43,758 bases of DNA from assembly GCA_022775985.1 (NCBI GenBank), contig JALFIM010000001.1:1-43758 (forward strand), in the 5' to 3' direction. The translations under genes were made by a program, and so were the position numbers. A model generated the notes under the pieces. The model did no database searches. It had not been told where the DNA came from and saw only the letters and a program-made list of their open reading frames with translations. How positions within the stretch are numbered: the stretch's first letter is position 1; every line of letters begins with the position of its first letter. The DNA is from Prevotella sp. (GTDB lineage Bacteria; Bacteroidota; Bacteroidia; Bacteroidales; Bacteroidaceae). Shown one piece after another: positions 28,301 through 36,225 of the stretch.

Positions 28301-31096
28301 TCAGCGGTTCACGAACTTGCGTCCGTGGCGTATGAGCAGCCCCTTGCTCGTGGCGGCGACACGCTGTCCTGCGATGTTGTACGTGCTGCCGGCCGCTGCC
28401 GTGGAGGGCGCGGCGGCAACAGGCGCAATGCCCGTAGGGGTGTCGAGGCGGTGTATGCGGAAGAAGTCTACCTTGAACCACCCGGCATTGTCGGTGGCCG
28501 TAGTGCCGTTGTTCTTGCGGTTGCCCGTCTTGATGCCTATGGTGAGGTCGTCGCCCTCGGCCACGTCTACCACCACTTCCATGTCCTTGAGCACGAACTC
28601 GTTGTTGGCACCGCCGGCATATCCTGCGTAGGTGTTGTGCTCACCGGGCGTGAGCAGGTTGGTATAGTCGCCCTCCGTACCGTAGTACTGCACGTTGTCG
28701 TTGGCGAAGAGGCGGCAGCTCGTCTTCTTGGCCACCTCCACCCACAGCTTGCACGCCACGAGATAGCGTCCGGGAGCGATGTCGTTGTGGCTGATGGTCT
28801 GGTAGAGCGTGAACTTCTGCGGCATGGGCACGGAGTTTATCCAGCACACGTTGTTGCCGTGATAGTTGGCCGCGCCCTGGTTCACGCCGTATGAGTCGAG
28901 ACCGTTGCCGCCCTTCTTCAGCTCGCCTTCCGACTCCCATCCGTATGGTATGCCGCGGCTTATGGAGCCCACGGGGTTGAGCTTGCCGTCGTGTCCGTAC
29001 TCGAAGTCGTAGTTCTTGATGAGCCGCTTGGTGAGCGTCAGGTCCTCGTTCTCGGCCAGCCGTCCCTTTATGATGTCTATCTTGCCCTTCATGTCGAACT
29101 TGTCGTCGCTGTCGTACCAGTTGGCGAACACCCCGTGCTGCGTCAGCAGCAGTGCCTGGCGTGCCTGGGTCATGGCCTCGAGCGAAGCCGTGAGGTCGGC
29201 ATATCGGTCGGACTCGTGCTTGTAGGCATGCGCGAAGTAGTGCAGCGCGGTGCTGAGATGGGCCATGTAGTGCGCGTAGGCGGCCAGATTGTCGTAGAAG
29301 AAGGTGCGGCTGTCCTCGGGCAGCTGCTCCATGAGCGCGTCGCAGCGCCGTGCCACGTCGGCGAAGGCGGTCATCTCGCGGGCCGTGCCGGCTATGATGC
29401 TGTCTACCTGGCTGCTGCCCTCTATGCGGAACGTGCGTCCGGGCACGCTCTCGTAGCCTATCTCGCTGAGGGGGTTGGGGTCGTAGGAGCCCCACTTGTC
29501 GTTTATCATCTTGATGGCCCGCTCATGACGCAGGTCCTGAAACACGTATTGGCGGTCGAAGCCTCCGGGGAAATCGCTCTTCTTCTGGTTCCAGTAGGCG
29601 TAGTAGAAGTCGTGGTAGAGCTGCGCTATTGTGGCCGCATGCTCCTCACCGAAGTACTGTGCGCAGTACGACAGGAGGAACTTGTCGGTGTCGTACGTGC
29701 CGGTGTCCCACATCATGGCGGCGTTGGCCGACATCTCCATGAGGAACTCACGCACGTTGCCGGCGTTGACCACGCTGAACGTGAGGGGCCCCTTCGACTG
29801 CACGTATCGGTAGTTGGCCTCCATCTTCCACGGCCCCTCGGCAGGCGCGAGGTGCGCTCCTGTGGAGTAGAACTGCAGGTTCATGTAGTAGCCGAGCTTC
29901 ACGTTGTCGGTGTTGGTCCACCCCACGATGTCGTCGTATGGGTAGTGGTCGCGCCGCCCCGCCACGAAAGTCCACAGCATGTTGGTGGCGGCCGGCGGCA
30001 CGAGGTAGCCCTTGGCCATGAGCGATGATATCTCATCGTAGAACGTCATGCGCACGAACGGGTTGGCCTCGCCAGTAGACTGGCATATCATGTCGTACTG
30101 CGTGCGCACCATGCGGTTGATGACCTCGGCACGCTCCTTGTCGGTGGTGGGCGCGTCGGCAAACACCGTCCAGAACGGCTGGTCTGTCTTGCCTCGGAAA
30201 GACACCTGCCACAGGTTCTCCACGCCGCTCTTGAGCACCGCGTCTATGGAGTACTGCCAGAACTCCTTGAGCGACTTCATGTCGCCCACGGAGAGTGCGG
30301 GCGGCGTGGTGTGGCGCACGTAGCGCCAGTAGCTGTCCCAGTTGGCGAAGCTGTTGTTGAGCGCCACCATGTGGTGCGACGTGAGAACGAGTCCGTACTT
30401 CTTGTACAGCGCGGCCTCGGAGTTGAGCGTCCCCGACGTGGTGACGGTGGCCTCCTTCTCCACGGTGTTGAGTTTCAGGCGCAGCATCGTCTCGAGCCAC
30501 AGCTCGTTGTTGTCGGCCGATGCGGCACGCCACGGCACGAACAGGTCCTGGTCGTTGGGAAACCACGCGCGGTAGCGCACGCTGGGCGAGGGGCGGTAGT
30601 ACACGTATGCGTCGGGCACTGGTATCTGCTCGCGCTGCAGCGGCTGCCATCCGCTCCAGTACCACAGCGGCGGCACGCCGAGTATCTGCTCGCTGAAGGA
30701 GTATATGGCATAGATGGTGCCGCGCATGTCGGCTCCGTGGAGCACTATCCGCTGCTGGGCGGCATGGCAGCTCACGCGGTGCGACTCGAAGCCGCTGAGC
30801 GTCTGCGCCGTGCCGAGGAGCTGTGCCGACGACGGTGCGGCATCGTCTACTACCACTATCTGCACGCCGTCGGCCGGTGCTGCAGATTCTCCTGCCCTCA
30901 CCACCGAGGGACTGAACCCCATGACCTTGCCGAAGTCGCGGCACAGAGCCTGCACGGCGAGCATCACGGGACTGCTCTCGTCATTGCCGACCACTATCTG
31001 CACCCGGTCCTTCTGGAGCACCAGCGCAGGTTCTGCGGCCATGAGCCGCAGCGATGCCGCCATGATGACGGCAAGCAACAGTATTCTTGCTTTCAT
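28301..31096 (-). CDS. Divergent GH115-like protein with C-terminal beta-sandwich module
   Basis: A 931-residue secreted protein built like GH115: signal peptide (1-21), N-terminal alpha/beta domain (VQIVVGNDESSPVMLAVQAL), then RYRAWFPNDQDLFVPW where the canonical neighbour has KYRGIFINDEDWGLFPWA, and a helical region. Most GH115 active-site motifs differ: the GMRG motif is SFRG, PYKE is TFYDE, WVDDNHGY has no counterpart (LWTFVAGRRDHYPYDD), and VGDIKPAE is AGNVREFL. It is therefore either a separate subfamily with another substrate or inactive. One C-terminal module (about 684-882) is near-identical in places to the first module of the next gene. A sorting-like tail (STYNIAGQRVAATSKG) ends it. 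Confidence 0.82.
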   Translation of the reverse strand: MKARILLLAVIMAASLRLMAAEPALVLQKDRVQIVVGNDESSPVMLAVQALCRDFGKVMGFSPSVVRAGESAAPADGVQIVVVDDAAPSSAQLLGTAQTLSGFESHRVSCHAAQQRIVLHGADMRGTIYAIYSFSEQILGVPPLWYWSGWQPLQREQIPVPDAYVYYRPSPSVRYRAWFPNDQDLFVPWRAASADNNELWLETMLRLKLNTVEKEATVTTSGTLNSEAALYKKYGLVLTSHHMVALNNSFANWDSYWRYVRHTTPPALSVGDMKSLKEFWQYSIDAVLKSGVENLWQVSFRGKTDQPFWTVFADAPTTDKERAEVINRMVRTQYDMICQSTGEANPFVRMTFYDEISSLMAKGYLVPPAATNMLWTFVAGRRDHYPYDDIVGWTNTDNVKLGYYMNLQFYSTGAHLAPAEGPWKMEANYRYVQSKGPLTFSVVNAGNVREFLMEMSANAAMMWDTGTYDTDKFLLSYCAQYFGEEHAATIAQLYHDFYYAYWNQKKSDFPGGFDRQYVFQDLRHERAIKMINDKWGSYDPNPLSEIGYESVPGRTFRIEGSSQVDSIIAGTAREMTAFADVARRCDALMEQLPEDSRTFFYDNLAAYAHYMAHLSTALHYFAHAYKHESDRYADLTASLEAMTQARQALLLTQHGVFANWYDSDDKFDMKGKIDIIKGRLAENEDLTLTKRLIKNYDFEYGHDGKLNPVGSISRGIPYGWESEGELKKGGNGLDSYGVNQGAANYHGNNVCWINSVPMPQKFTLYQTISHNDIAPGRYLVACKLWVEVAKKTSCRLFANDNVQYYGTEGDYTNLLTPGEHNTYAGYAGGANNEFVLKDMEVVVDVAEGDDLTIGIKTGNRKNNGTTATDNAGWFKVDFFRIHRLDTPTGIAPVAAAPSTAAAGSTYNIAGQRVAATSKGLLIRHGRKFVNR

Positions 31097-31177
31097 TTGC
31101 TATTGTGTGATTGTTGTGTGTACGGTAGTAATGCCGTGCCGCCCTTGCTGTGTGGGCATGCGGCACTATGGCAGAGA

Positions 31178-31209
31178 CAAAATTACATAAAAACCACGAC
31201 ACGCGCAAC
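31178..31209 (-). promoter_or_regulatory. Probable promoter of the GH115-like gene
   Basis: On the minus strand TAATTTTG (31178-31185) matches TAnnTTTG, and GTTG (31206-31209) lies 20 bases upstream as a partial -33 match. The GH115 gene downstream has no comparable promoter, so both may depend on this one. Confidence 0.55.
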
Positions 31210-31319
31210 AGCACTGCCGCCCATATCTGCCGAATATACGGTACGTGACGCAAGCTGATGCTGATTATCAGTCGTTTACGCTCGGTGTGCAGCGCGTATT
31301 ATATACGCTCCATAGTGTG

Positions 31320-32984
31320 TCACAGACCTATGCTCAGCACGTTGCGCTCGAAGTCGGCCGGAGCGAAAGCCATGTTTCTCACCCGTACACGGTAGTTGTG
31401 TACCGTGTTGTAGGAGTAGCCGAGGGCCCGGGCTATCTGGTTGTTGTCGGTTATGCCCAGGCGTATGAGCGCGAATATGCGCACCTGTGCCGGCAGCTCG
31501 CCACCGTCGCGCATGCTCATGCGGTGCTCGGGCAGGAGCAGGGCGTTGAGGCCGGTGAGAAACGATGGGAAGAGCGTCATGAACGTGTGGTCGAAGTCGG
31601 CGAGCATGCGCTTGCGGTTGTGCTTCTCCACGCGCTCGGCTATGAGCCTTCGGAGCTGCTCCGTCTGTCCGCTGCTTATCTTCTGGTTGGCCACTATGGC
31701 GAAGTCGTCAAGCTCTATGGCCAGTGCCGACTGCTCGTCGAGAAACCTTCCGAGGTACGTGTTCTTCATCTTGTTGGCCTCGTTGAGCAGGGCGTTGGAG
31801 CGCGTGAGCTCATCGTTGGCCTCGCTGAGCTGGCCGTTGGCGTGTACGAGGGCATGCTCCGAGGCGTGCAGCTGGCGGTTGCGCTGCTGGTAGCGCATCA
31901 TGACGACAGCCAGGAACAGCGACAGCACTATGACAGTGGCGGCGAGCGACATGAGAAACACGTTCATGCGGTGCTCGGCACGCATCTTCTGCCCAACGAA
32001 CACAGGCATGAGCGACCCCATGAGGTTGATGCGCGAGCGCGTGCCGTAGCGCTGCGCGTCGGCTATGGCTATGTTGATGTAGCGCGACGAGCGGTCGGCA
32101 TCGGAGTAGTGGTAGAACATTATCTCGGCCAGTCCGCGCATGGCCACCGCGTCGAGGAAGGCGTGGCGTATGTCGTTCTGCGCCGCGAGGGCGTAGTAGT
32201 GCAGGGCCTTGTCGGCATGGCCGAGGCGGCGGTAGATGTGCGCGAGGGTGGAGAGCATGATGCCGGCTTGCTCGCCCTGCGCGTCGCCGAGCAGGGCTAT
32301 GGCCTCAAGATAGTATCTCTCGGCCACGCGCACGCGCCCCGACTTCAGCGCCACCTTGCCCTGCACGTATGCACGCAGCACTGGGTCGGACGTGAGGCTG
32401 AGGCTGCGCCGCAGGTAGCTGTTGCCGAGGCGGTTGTAGTGAGGGGTGTATATGCTGTCGGAAGTGTAGTCGGCGAGGTCGTGGCACACGCGCCCCACCT
32501 TTATGTAATAGTCTGCACGCACGCGCGGTGACACCCTGCCCGTGTCGGCTCCCACGGCCATAAGCGTGTCGAGTGCCTCGCGGTAGAAGCCGCTGCGTGC
32601 GAGGTTGTAGCCCCGGCATACGCGTGCCTCCACCACGGCGTCGGTCGTGCCCATGCGGTAAGCGGCCTCCACCATGAGGTCAGCGGCACGCCGTGCGCGG
32701 TCGAAGGAGTACAGGTGGCAGCGGCGGTACAGGCGGCACGCAAGCTCATAGCGTGTGGACGGACACGTGTCGGCCACGCATGCGGCGAGCAGCGAGTCTG
32801 ACTCGGTCTCGCAGCGGGCATCAAACGTGTGGCGCATGGGCAGCAGGCTGTCTACAAGCTCTATCGCGGCACGGTTGGTACGGCTCATGGGCGTATGCCT
32901 GTATGCCCGTGTGCCGAGTGCGGCACACAGCACGGTGACGGCCGCGATGGCCGCGATTAGCAGACGTGATGACGATTTCCTCAT
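31320..32984 (-). CDS. DUF6377-family membrane-bound transcriptional regulator
   Basis: A 554-residue protein with an N-terminal membrane anchor (8-25), a periplasmic part of TPR-like helices (about 60-320), a second membrane segment near 335-357 (VFLMSLAATVIVLSLFLAVV), a coiled coil (RYQQRNRQLHASEHALVHAN onward), and a cytoplasmic DUF6377 region. It ends in a LuxR-like helix-turn-helix (IRLGITDNNQIARALGYSYN, then TVHNYRVRVRN). One-component regulators of this shape sit beside glycan-use genes in Bacteroidetes and sense a sugar in the periplasm. Its placement 224 bp upstream of the GH115-like gene, in the same direction, makes the GH115 genes likely targets. A structured leader precedes it. 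Confidence 0.88.
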   Translation of the reverse strand: MRKSSSRLLIAAIAAVTVLCAALGTRAYRHTPMSRTNRAAIELVDSLLPMRHTFDARCETESDSLLAACVADTCPSTRYELACRLYRRCHLYSFDRARRAADLMVEAAYRMGTTDAVVEARVCRGYNLARSGFYREALDTLMAVGADTGRVSPRVRADYYIKVGRVCHDLADYTSDSIYTPHYNRLGNSYLRRSLSLTSDPVLRAYVQGKVALKSGRVRVAERYYLEAIALLGDAQGEQAGIMLSTLAHIYRRLGHADKALHYYALAAQNDIRHAFLDAVAMRGLAEIMFYHYSDADRSSRYINIAIADAQRYGTRSRINLMGSLMPVFVGQKMRAEHRMNVFLMSLAATVIVLSLFLAVVMMRYQQRNRQLHASEHALVHANGQLSEANDELTRSNALLNEANKMKNTYLGRFLDEQSALAIELDDFAIVANQKISSGQTEQLRRLIAERVEKHNRKRMLADFDHTFMTLFPSFLTGLNALLLPEHRMSMRDGGELPAQVRIFALIRLGITDNNQIARALGYSYNTVHNYRVRVRNMAFAPADFERNVLSIGL

Positions 32985-33030
32985 GTTGTTTTCTCGTTAT
33001 TAGTATCTCTGTATGTATGGCTTTGGATTC

Positions 33031-33057
33031 GCGTGTGGCACGGGCCGTGCCACATGC
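33031..33057 (-). promoter_or_regulatory. 27-bp near-perfect palindrome before the DUF6377 start codon
   Basis: TGTGGCACGG, one base, CCGTGCCACA (33034-33054) is a perfect palindrome with an odd centre. Two more outer pairs extend it to 33031-33057 around a G/T mismatch. It lies 47-73 bases before the ATG of the regulator and could be an operator (for example for self-control) or an RNA hairpin affecting translation. Confidence 0.6.
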
Positions 33058-33082
33058 GGCGTCTGCCATGCGTGCATATACG

Positions 33083-33274
33083 ACAAAAGCTCCACACTTC
33101 GCAGGGCAGAGCTTTTGTATGCTCGTCGCCATACCATCAAAAAAGGCGACGTGTGAGGAACTAAACAGTTGCCCCACCATAAGGTCCTTCGGCACAGGCT
33201 CTATGAAAGTCGAGAAAAAGGCAGTACGCTATTACCGCCCAGCCTGACCTCGGGATTAGACTATAAACCATTCG
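33083..33274 (-). ncRNA. Candidate structured RNA: leader or small RNA ending in a hairpin
   Basis: Read on the minus strand from a canonical promoter: a stem AGGTC-AGGCT (33241-33250) pairs with AGCCT (33196-33200) and GACCT (33182-33186). It encloses hairpin GGCGGTA-ATAGCG-TACTGCC (33220-33239). Next come hairpin GTGGGGcAACT-GTTT-AGTTCCTCAC (33153-33177), hairpin CGTCGCC...GGCGACG (33124-33151), and a terminator-like hairpin ACAAAAGCTC...GAGCTTTTGT (33083-33118). Two pairs are G-U wobbles only if the minus strand is the RNA; on the plus strand they would be A-C mismatches. I do not recognise the family. It may be a cis-acting leader of the DUF6377 gene or an independent RNA of about 190 nt. 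Confidence 0.55.
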
Positions 33275-33278
33275 GTGG

Positions 33279-33308
33279 CAAAGTTAAGAGTTTTCGGCAA
33301 TAGGCAAA
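33279..33308 (-). promoter_or_regulatory. Promoter of the structured leader/DUF6377 gene
   Basis: On the minus strand TTTG (33305-33308), 18 bases, then TAACTTTG (33279-33286) fit the Bacteroidetes consensus. Transcription would begin near 33274, about 290 bases before the DUF6377 start codon. The remaining part of this gap (33309-33575) holds a 12-bp palindrome ATTGCATGCAAT at 33344-33355 and no gene that I can support. Confidence 0.7.
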
Positions 33309-33575
33309 AAAATTTTCCTGCAAAATTAATGCAAGCACAGCCTATTGCATGCAATTTGAAGAAAAAGCGACATTACTTGAAAGGATTGTCATAATGCCGC
33401 GCGTCCGATTCGCGCTTTCCGTGCCCGTGTACGCCGCCGCGTGGCACGCCCCATGCCTTTATCCTCACCGCCGCTGGGCATGCCTCGCGCCGCCACTGTG
33501 GCGGCAAATATTATAAATAGGTGGCGAAGTGGCAATCTTTTTCATAAAACAGGCACGTAATTGTCCTTTTTTGTG

Positions 33576-33583
33576 TAAGTTTG
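33576..33583 (+). promoter_or_regulatory. -7 element of the metalloprotease gene
   Basis: TAAGTTTG matches TAnnTTTG and lies 34 bases before the start codon. No clear -33 TTTG is visible. Confidence 0.5.
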
Positions 33584-33616
33584 CAAATCAATTACACAAA
33601 CACATCACATTACATC

Positions 33617-36145
33617 ATGCACAAAGCACTTATTTGCGTTCTCACCGCCCTGATGCTCGCCACCGGCTTGTCGGCAGCACTGACACGCGGCGGAGAGAGC
33701 CCTGCGGGCTGCTGCGCCGACACAGTGAAGGCCAAGCCCGCGGCCGCTGCCGCCGACTCCGCCAAGGGAAAGAAGGAGGAGAAGAAGGATGAAAAGAAGA
33801 AAAACGACTACGACGAGCTTATAAAGAAGGGCGGCACCACGCTCCACGGGCTCTTCGTCACGCGCCACATTGACGACAAGTGGTACTTCGAGGTGCCCGA
33901 CAGCCTGCTCGGCCGCTATCTGCTCGCCGTCACGCGCTACACCTCCGTGCCGCAGGGCCTGGGCCGCTTCGCCGGCGAGGAGGCCAACGAGGCCACCGTG
34001 TACTTCGAGAAGCGCGGACAGGGCACCATGCTGCTGCGTGCATACGTGCTCTCGCAGATGGCCGACAAGGGCGACTCCATAGCCCGCACGCTGCACGCCT
34101 CCACCACCGACCCCATAGTGGCGTCGTTCAAGATAATAGGCGAGCACCCGTCGAAGAGCGCGAGCCTCATAGAGGTGACGCAGCTCTTCCGCAACGACAA
34201 CCAGGTGGTGGGCGTGCCGCGCAACACCTCCACGGACATGAAGCTGGGCAGCATGGCCTCCGAGCGCACCTTCGTAGACACCATGAAGGTGTACCCCATA
34301 AACATAGAGATAGCCACCACGCGCACCTACAACCCCGGCAATGACAACAAGACCCGTGCCGGGCGCATGGCGGGAGCCGTGACCCTGGGGCTCAACACGT
34401 CGGTGCTGCTGCTGCCCGAGCAGCCCATGCGCAAGCGTCTGTGGGACAAGCGCGTGGGCTACTTCACAAGCTCATTCACGCGCTTCAGCGACAAGCAGCA
34501 CAAGGCCGAGCCAGAGCAGTTCGTCTCGCGCTACCGCCTCGTGCCCAAGGACGTGGCACGCTACCGCCGCGGCGAGCTCGTGGAGCCCGTCAAGCCCATA
34601 GTCTACTACATAGACCCCGCCACCCCCAAGAAGTGGGTGCCGTACCTCATACAGGGCATCAACGACTGGAACGTGGCCTTCGAGGCCGCAGGCTTCAAGA
34701 ACGCCATCATAGGAAAGGAGTGGCCCGATGACCCATCAATGAGCGTCGACGACGCACGCTACTGCGTGCTGCGGTACCTGCCGGCGGAGATAGAGAACGC
34801 CTACGGGCCCTGCGTCACCGACCCGCGCAGCGGCGAGATAGTGGAGAGCCACATCTGCTGGTACCACAACGTGATGAACCTGCTCACCAAGTGGTACATG
34901 ACGCAGTGCGGGCCGCTCGACAAGCGGGCGCAGACCATGCACTTCGACGACCGCCTCATGGGCCAGCTCATACGCTTCGTGTCGTCGCACGAGGTGGGCC
35001 ACACGCTCGGACTGCGCCACAACATGGGCGCGAGTCACGCCACGCCGGTGGAGAGACTGCGCGACAAGGCATGGGTGGAGAAGCACGGCCACACCGTGTC
35101 CATCATGGACTACGCACGCTTCAACTACGTGGCGCAGCCCGAGGACGGCATCAGCGAGCGCGGACTCTTCCCGCGCATCAACGACTACGACAAGTGGGCC
35201 ATAAAGTGGGGCTACCAGTACCGTCCCGACTTCCGCGACGAGTATGCCGAGAAGGAGGGCCTCATGAAGGAGACCACCAAGGTGCTCGCCGCCAACCCGC
35301 AGCTGTGGTTTGCCGGCGAGGGACGCGACGAGGACCCGCGCTCGCAGACGGAGGACCTCGGCGACGACAACGTGAAGGCCAGCGAGTACGGCCTGAAGAA
35401 CCTGCGCAGGGTGATAGACGCGCTGCCCAAGTGGACTCACCAGGACGACGGACAGTACGATGACCTGCGCGAGATGTACAACTCCGTGTGGGGACAGTTC
35501 TGCCTCTATGCCGGACACGTGATGAAGAACATCTCCGGCAACTACCTCAACAACCTGCCGGGCCGCGCCCCCTTCGAGATAGCCCCGGCCGCCAAGAAGC
35601 GCGAGGCCGTGGAGTACGTAAGCCGCAACATGCTCGAGCCGCCCCTGTGGCTGTTCCCCGAGGCCATCACCACAAAGACAGGCTCCAACCCTGTGGTGCT
35701 CATCGACCGCCTGCACGACATGGCACTGTCTGCCCTGCTCAACATATACACGCTCAACAACATGTACACCGACACGTTCCGCAGCTCCGTGGCCTATCCC
35801 GTGACGGAGTATCTCGACGACGTGTTCGGCGCGGTGTGGAAGCCGCTGTCGGGCCAGTCGCCCCTCGCCGACAAGTCGCGCCGCTCGCTGGAGATGCGCT
35901 ACCTCACGCGCGTGGGCTCCATACTCAACCCCACGGGCACCGAGGCCCAGCCCGACAACGTGGCCAAGTACCGCACCGACGTGGCGCTGCTGCTGCTCGC
36001 ACAGCTCGACAAGATAGACTCATTCGCACAGGCGCAGATGGCGGGAGCGTCGGGCATAGATGCCCTGCACTACAAGGAGGTGCTCCGCCAGACGCGCCTC
36101 ATAAGGCAGAAGCACGACGGCAGCGATGCCCGTCAGGCCGACTGA
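33617..36145 (+). CDS. Secreted zinc-dependent metalloprotease (DUF5117/DUF5118 type)
   Basis: An 842-residue protein with a signal peptide (about 1-22), a low-complexity Lys/Glu/Ala-rich stretch (about 45-70, KGKKEEKKDEKKKNDYDEL), an N-terminal DUF5118-like and a DUF5117-like region, then the zinc site HEVGHTLGLRHN at residues 458-469 with the extended HExxHxxGxxH of metzincins. A downstream Met in VSIMDYARFNY fits the Met-turn. The start at 33617 (MHKALI) gives the signal peptide directly; an in-frame ATG 36 bases upstream adds polar residues. Members are probably periplasmic or surface proteases of unknown target. SpmA-SpmB follows 80 bp downstream and may share its transcript. Confidence 0.9.
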   Translation: MHKALICVLTALMLATGLSAALTRGGESPAGCCADTVKAKPAAAAADSAKGKKEEKKDEKKKNDYDELIKKGGTTLHGLFVTRHIDDKWYFEVPDSLLGRYLLAVTRYTSVPQGLGRFAGEEANEATVYFEKRGQGTMLLRAYVLSQMADKGDSIARTLHASTTDPIVASFKIIGEHPSKSASLIEVTQLFRNDNQVVGVPRNTSTDMKLGSMASERTFVDTMKVYPINIEIATTRTYNPGNDNKTRAGRMAGAVTLGLNTSVLLLPEQPMRKRLWDKRVGYFTSSFTRFSDKQHKAEPEQFVSRYRLVPKDVARYRRGELVEPVKPIVYYIDPATPKKWVPYLIQGINDWNVAFEAAGFKNAIIGKEWPDDPSMSVDDARYCVLRYLPAEIENAYGPCVTDPRSGEIVESHICWYHNVMNLLTKWYMTQCGPLDKRAQTMHFDDRLMGQLIRFVSSHEVGHTLGLRHNMGASHATPVERLRDKAWVEKHGHTVSIMDYARFNYVAQPEDGISERGLFPRINDYDKWAIKWGYQYRPDFRDEYAEKEGLMKETTKVLAANPQLWFAGEGRDEDPRSQTEDLGDDNVKASEYGLKNLRRVIDALPKWTHQDDGQYDDLREMYNSVWGQFCLYAGHVMKNISGNYLNNLPGRAPFEIAPAAKKREAVEYVSRNMLEPPLWLFPEAITTKTGSNPVVLIDRLHDMALSALLNIYTLNNMYTDTFRSSVAYPVTEYLDDVFGAVWKPLSGQSPLADKSRRSLEMRYLTRVGSILNPTGTEAQPDNVAKYRTDVALLLLAQLDKIDSFAQAQMAGASGIDALHYKEVLRQTRLIRQKHDGSDARQAD

Positions 36146-36184
36146 GTGGCGGCACCTGACCGCCTGGACAAGAATTTATGAAGC

Positions 36185-36206
36185 GGCGGCCGTGAGAGCG
36201 GCCGCC
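36185..36206 (+). promoter_or_regulatory. GC-rich hairpin between the metalloprotease and SpmA-SpmB genes
   Basis: GGCGGCCG, loop TGAGAG, CGGCCGCC: a perfect 8-bp stem 39 bases after the protease stop and 19 bases before the next ATG, followed by ATAAAA. It may attenuate read-through or protect the upstream mRNA; the T-run of a classic terminator is absent. Confidence 0.5.
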
Positions 36207-36225
36207 ATAAAACCGATAGAAGCAG

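Noticed and set aside
33061..33195. Small minus-strand frame (MPKDLMVGQLFSSSHVAFFD onward) as a gene
   Set aside because: It lies across the paired RNA stems, runs into the DUF6377 gene in another frame, and resembles no protein. The RNA-structure explanation fits the sequence better.
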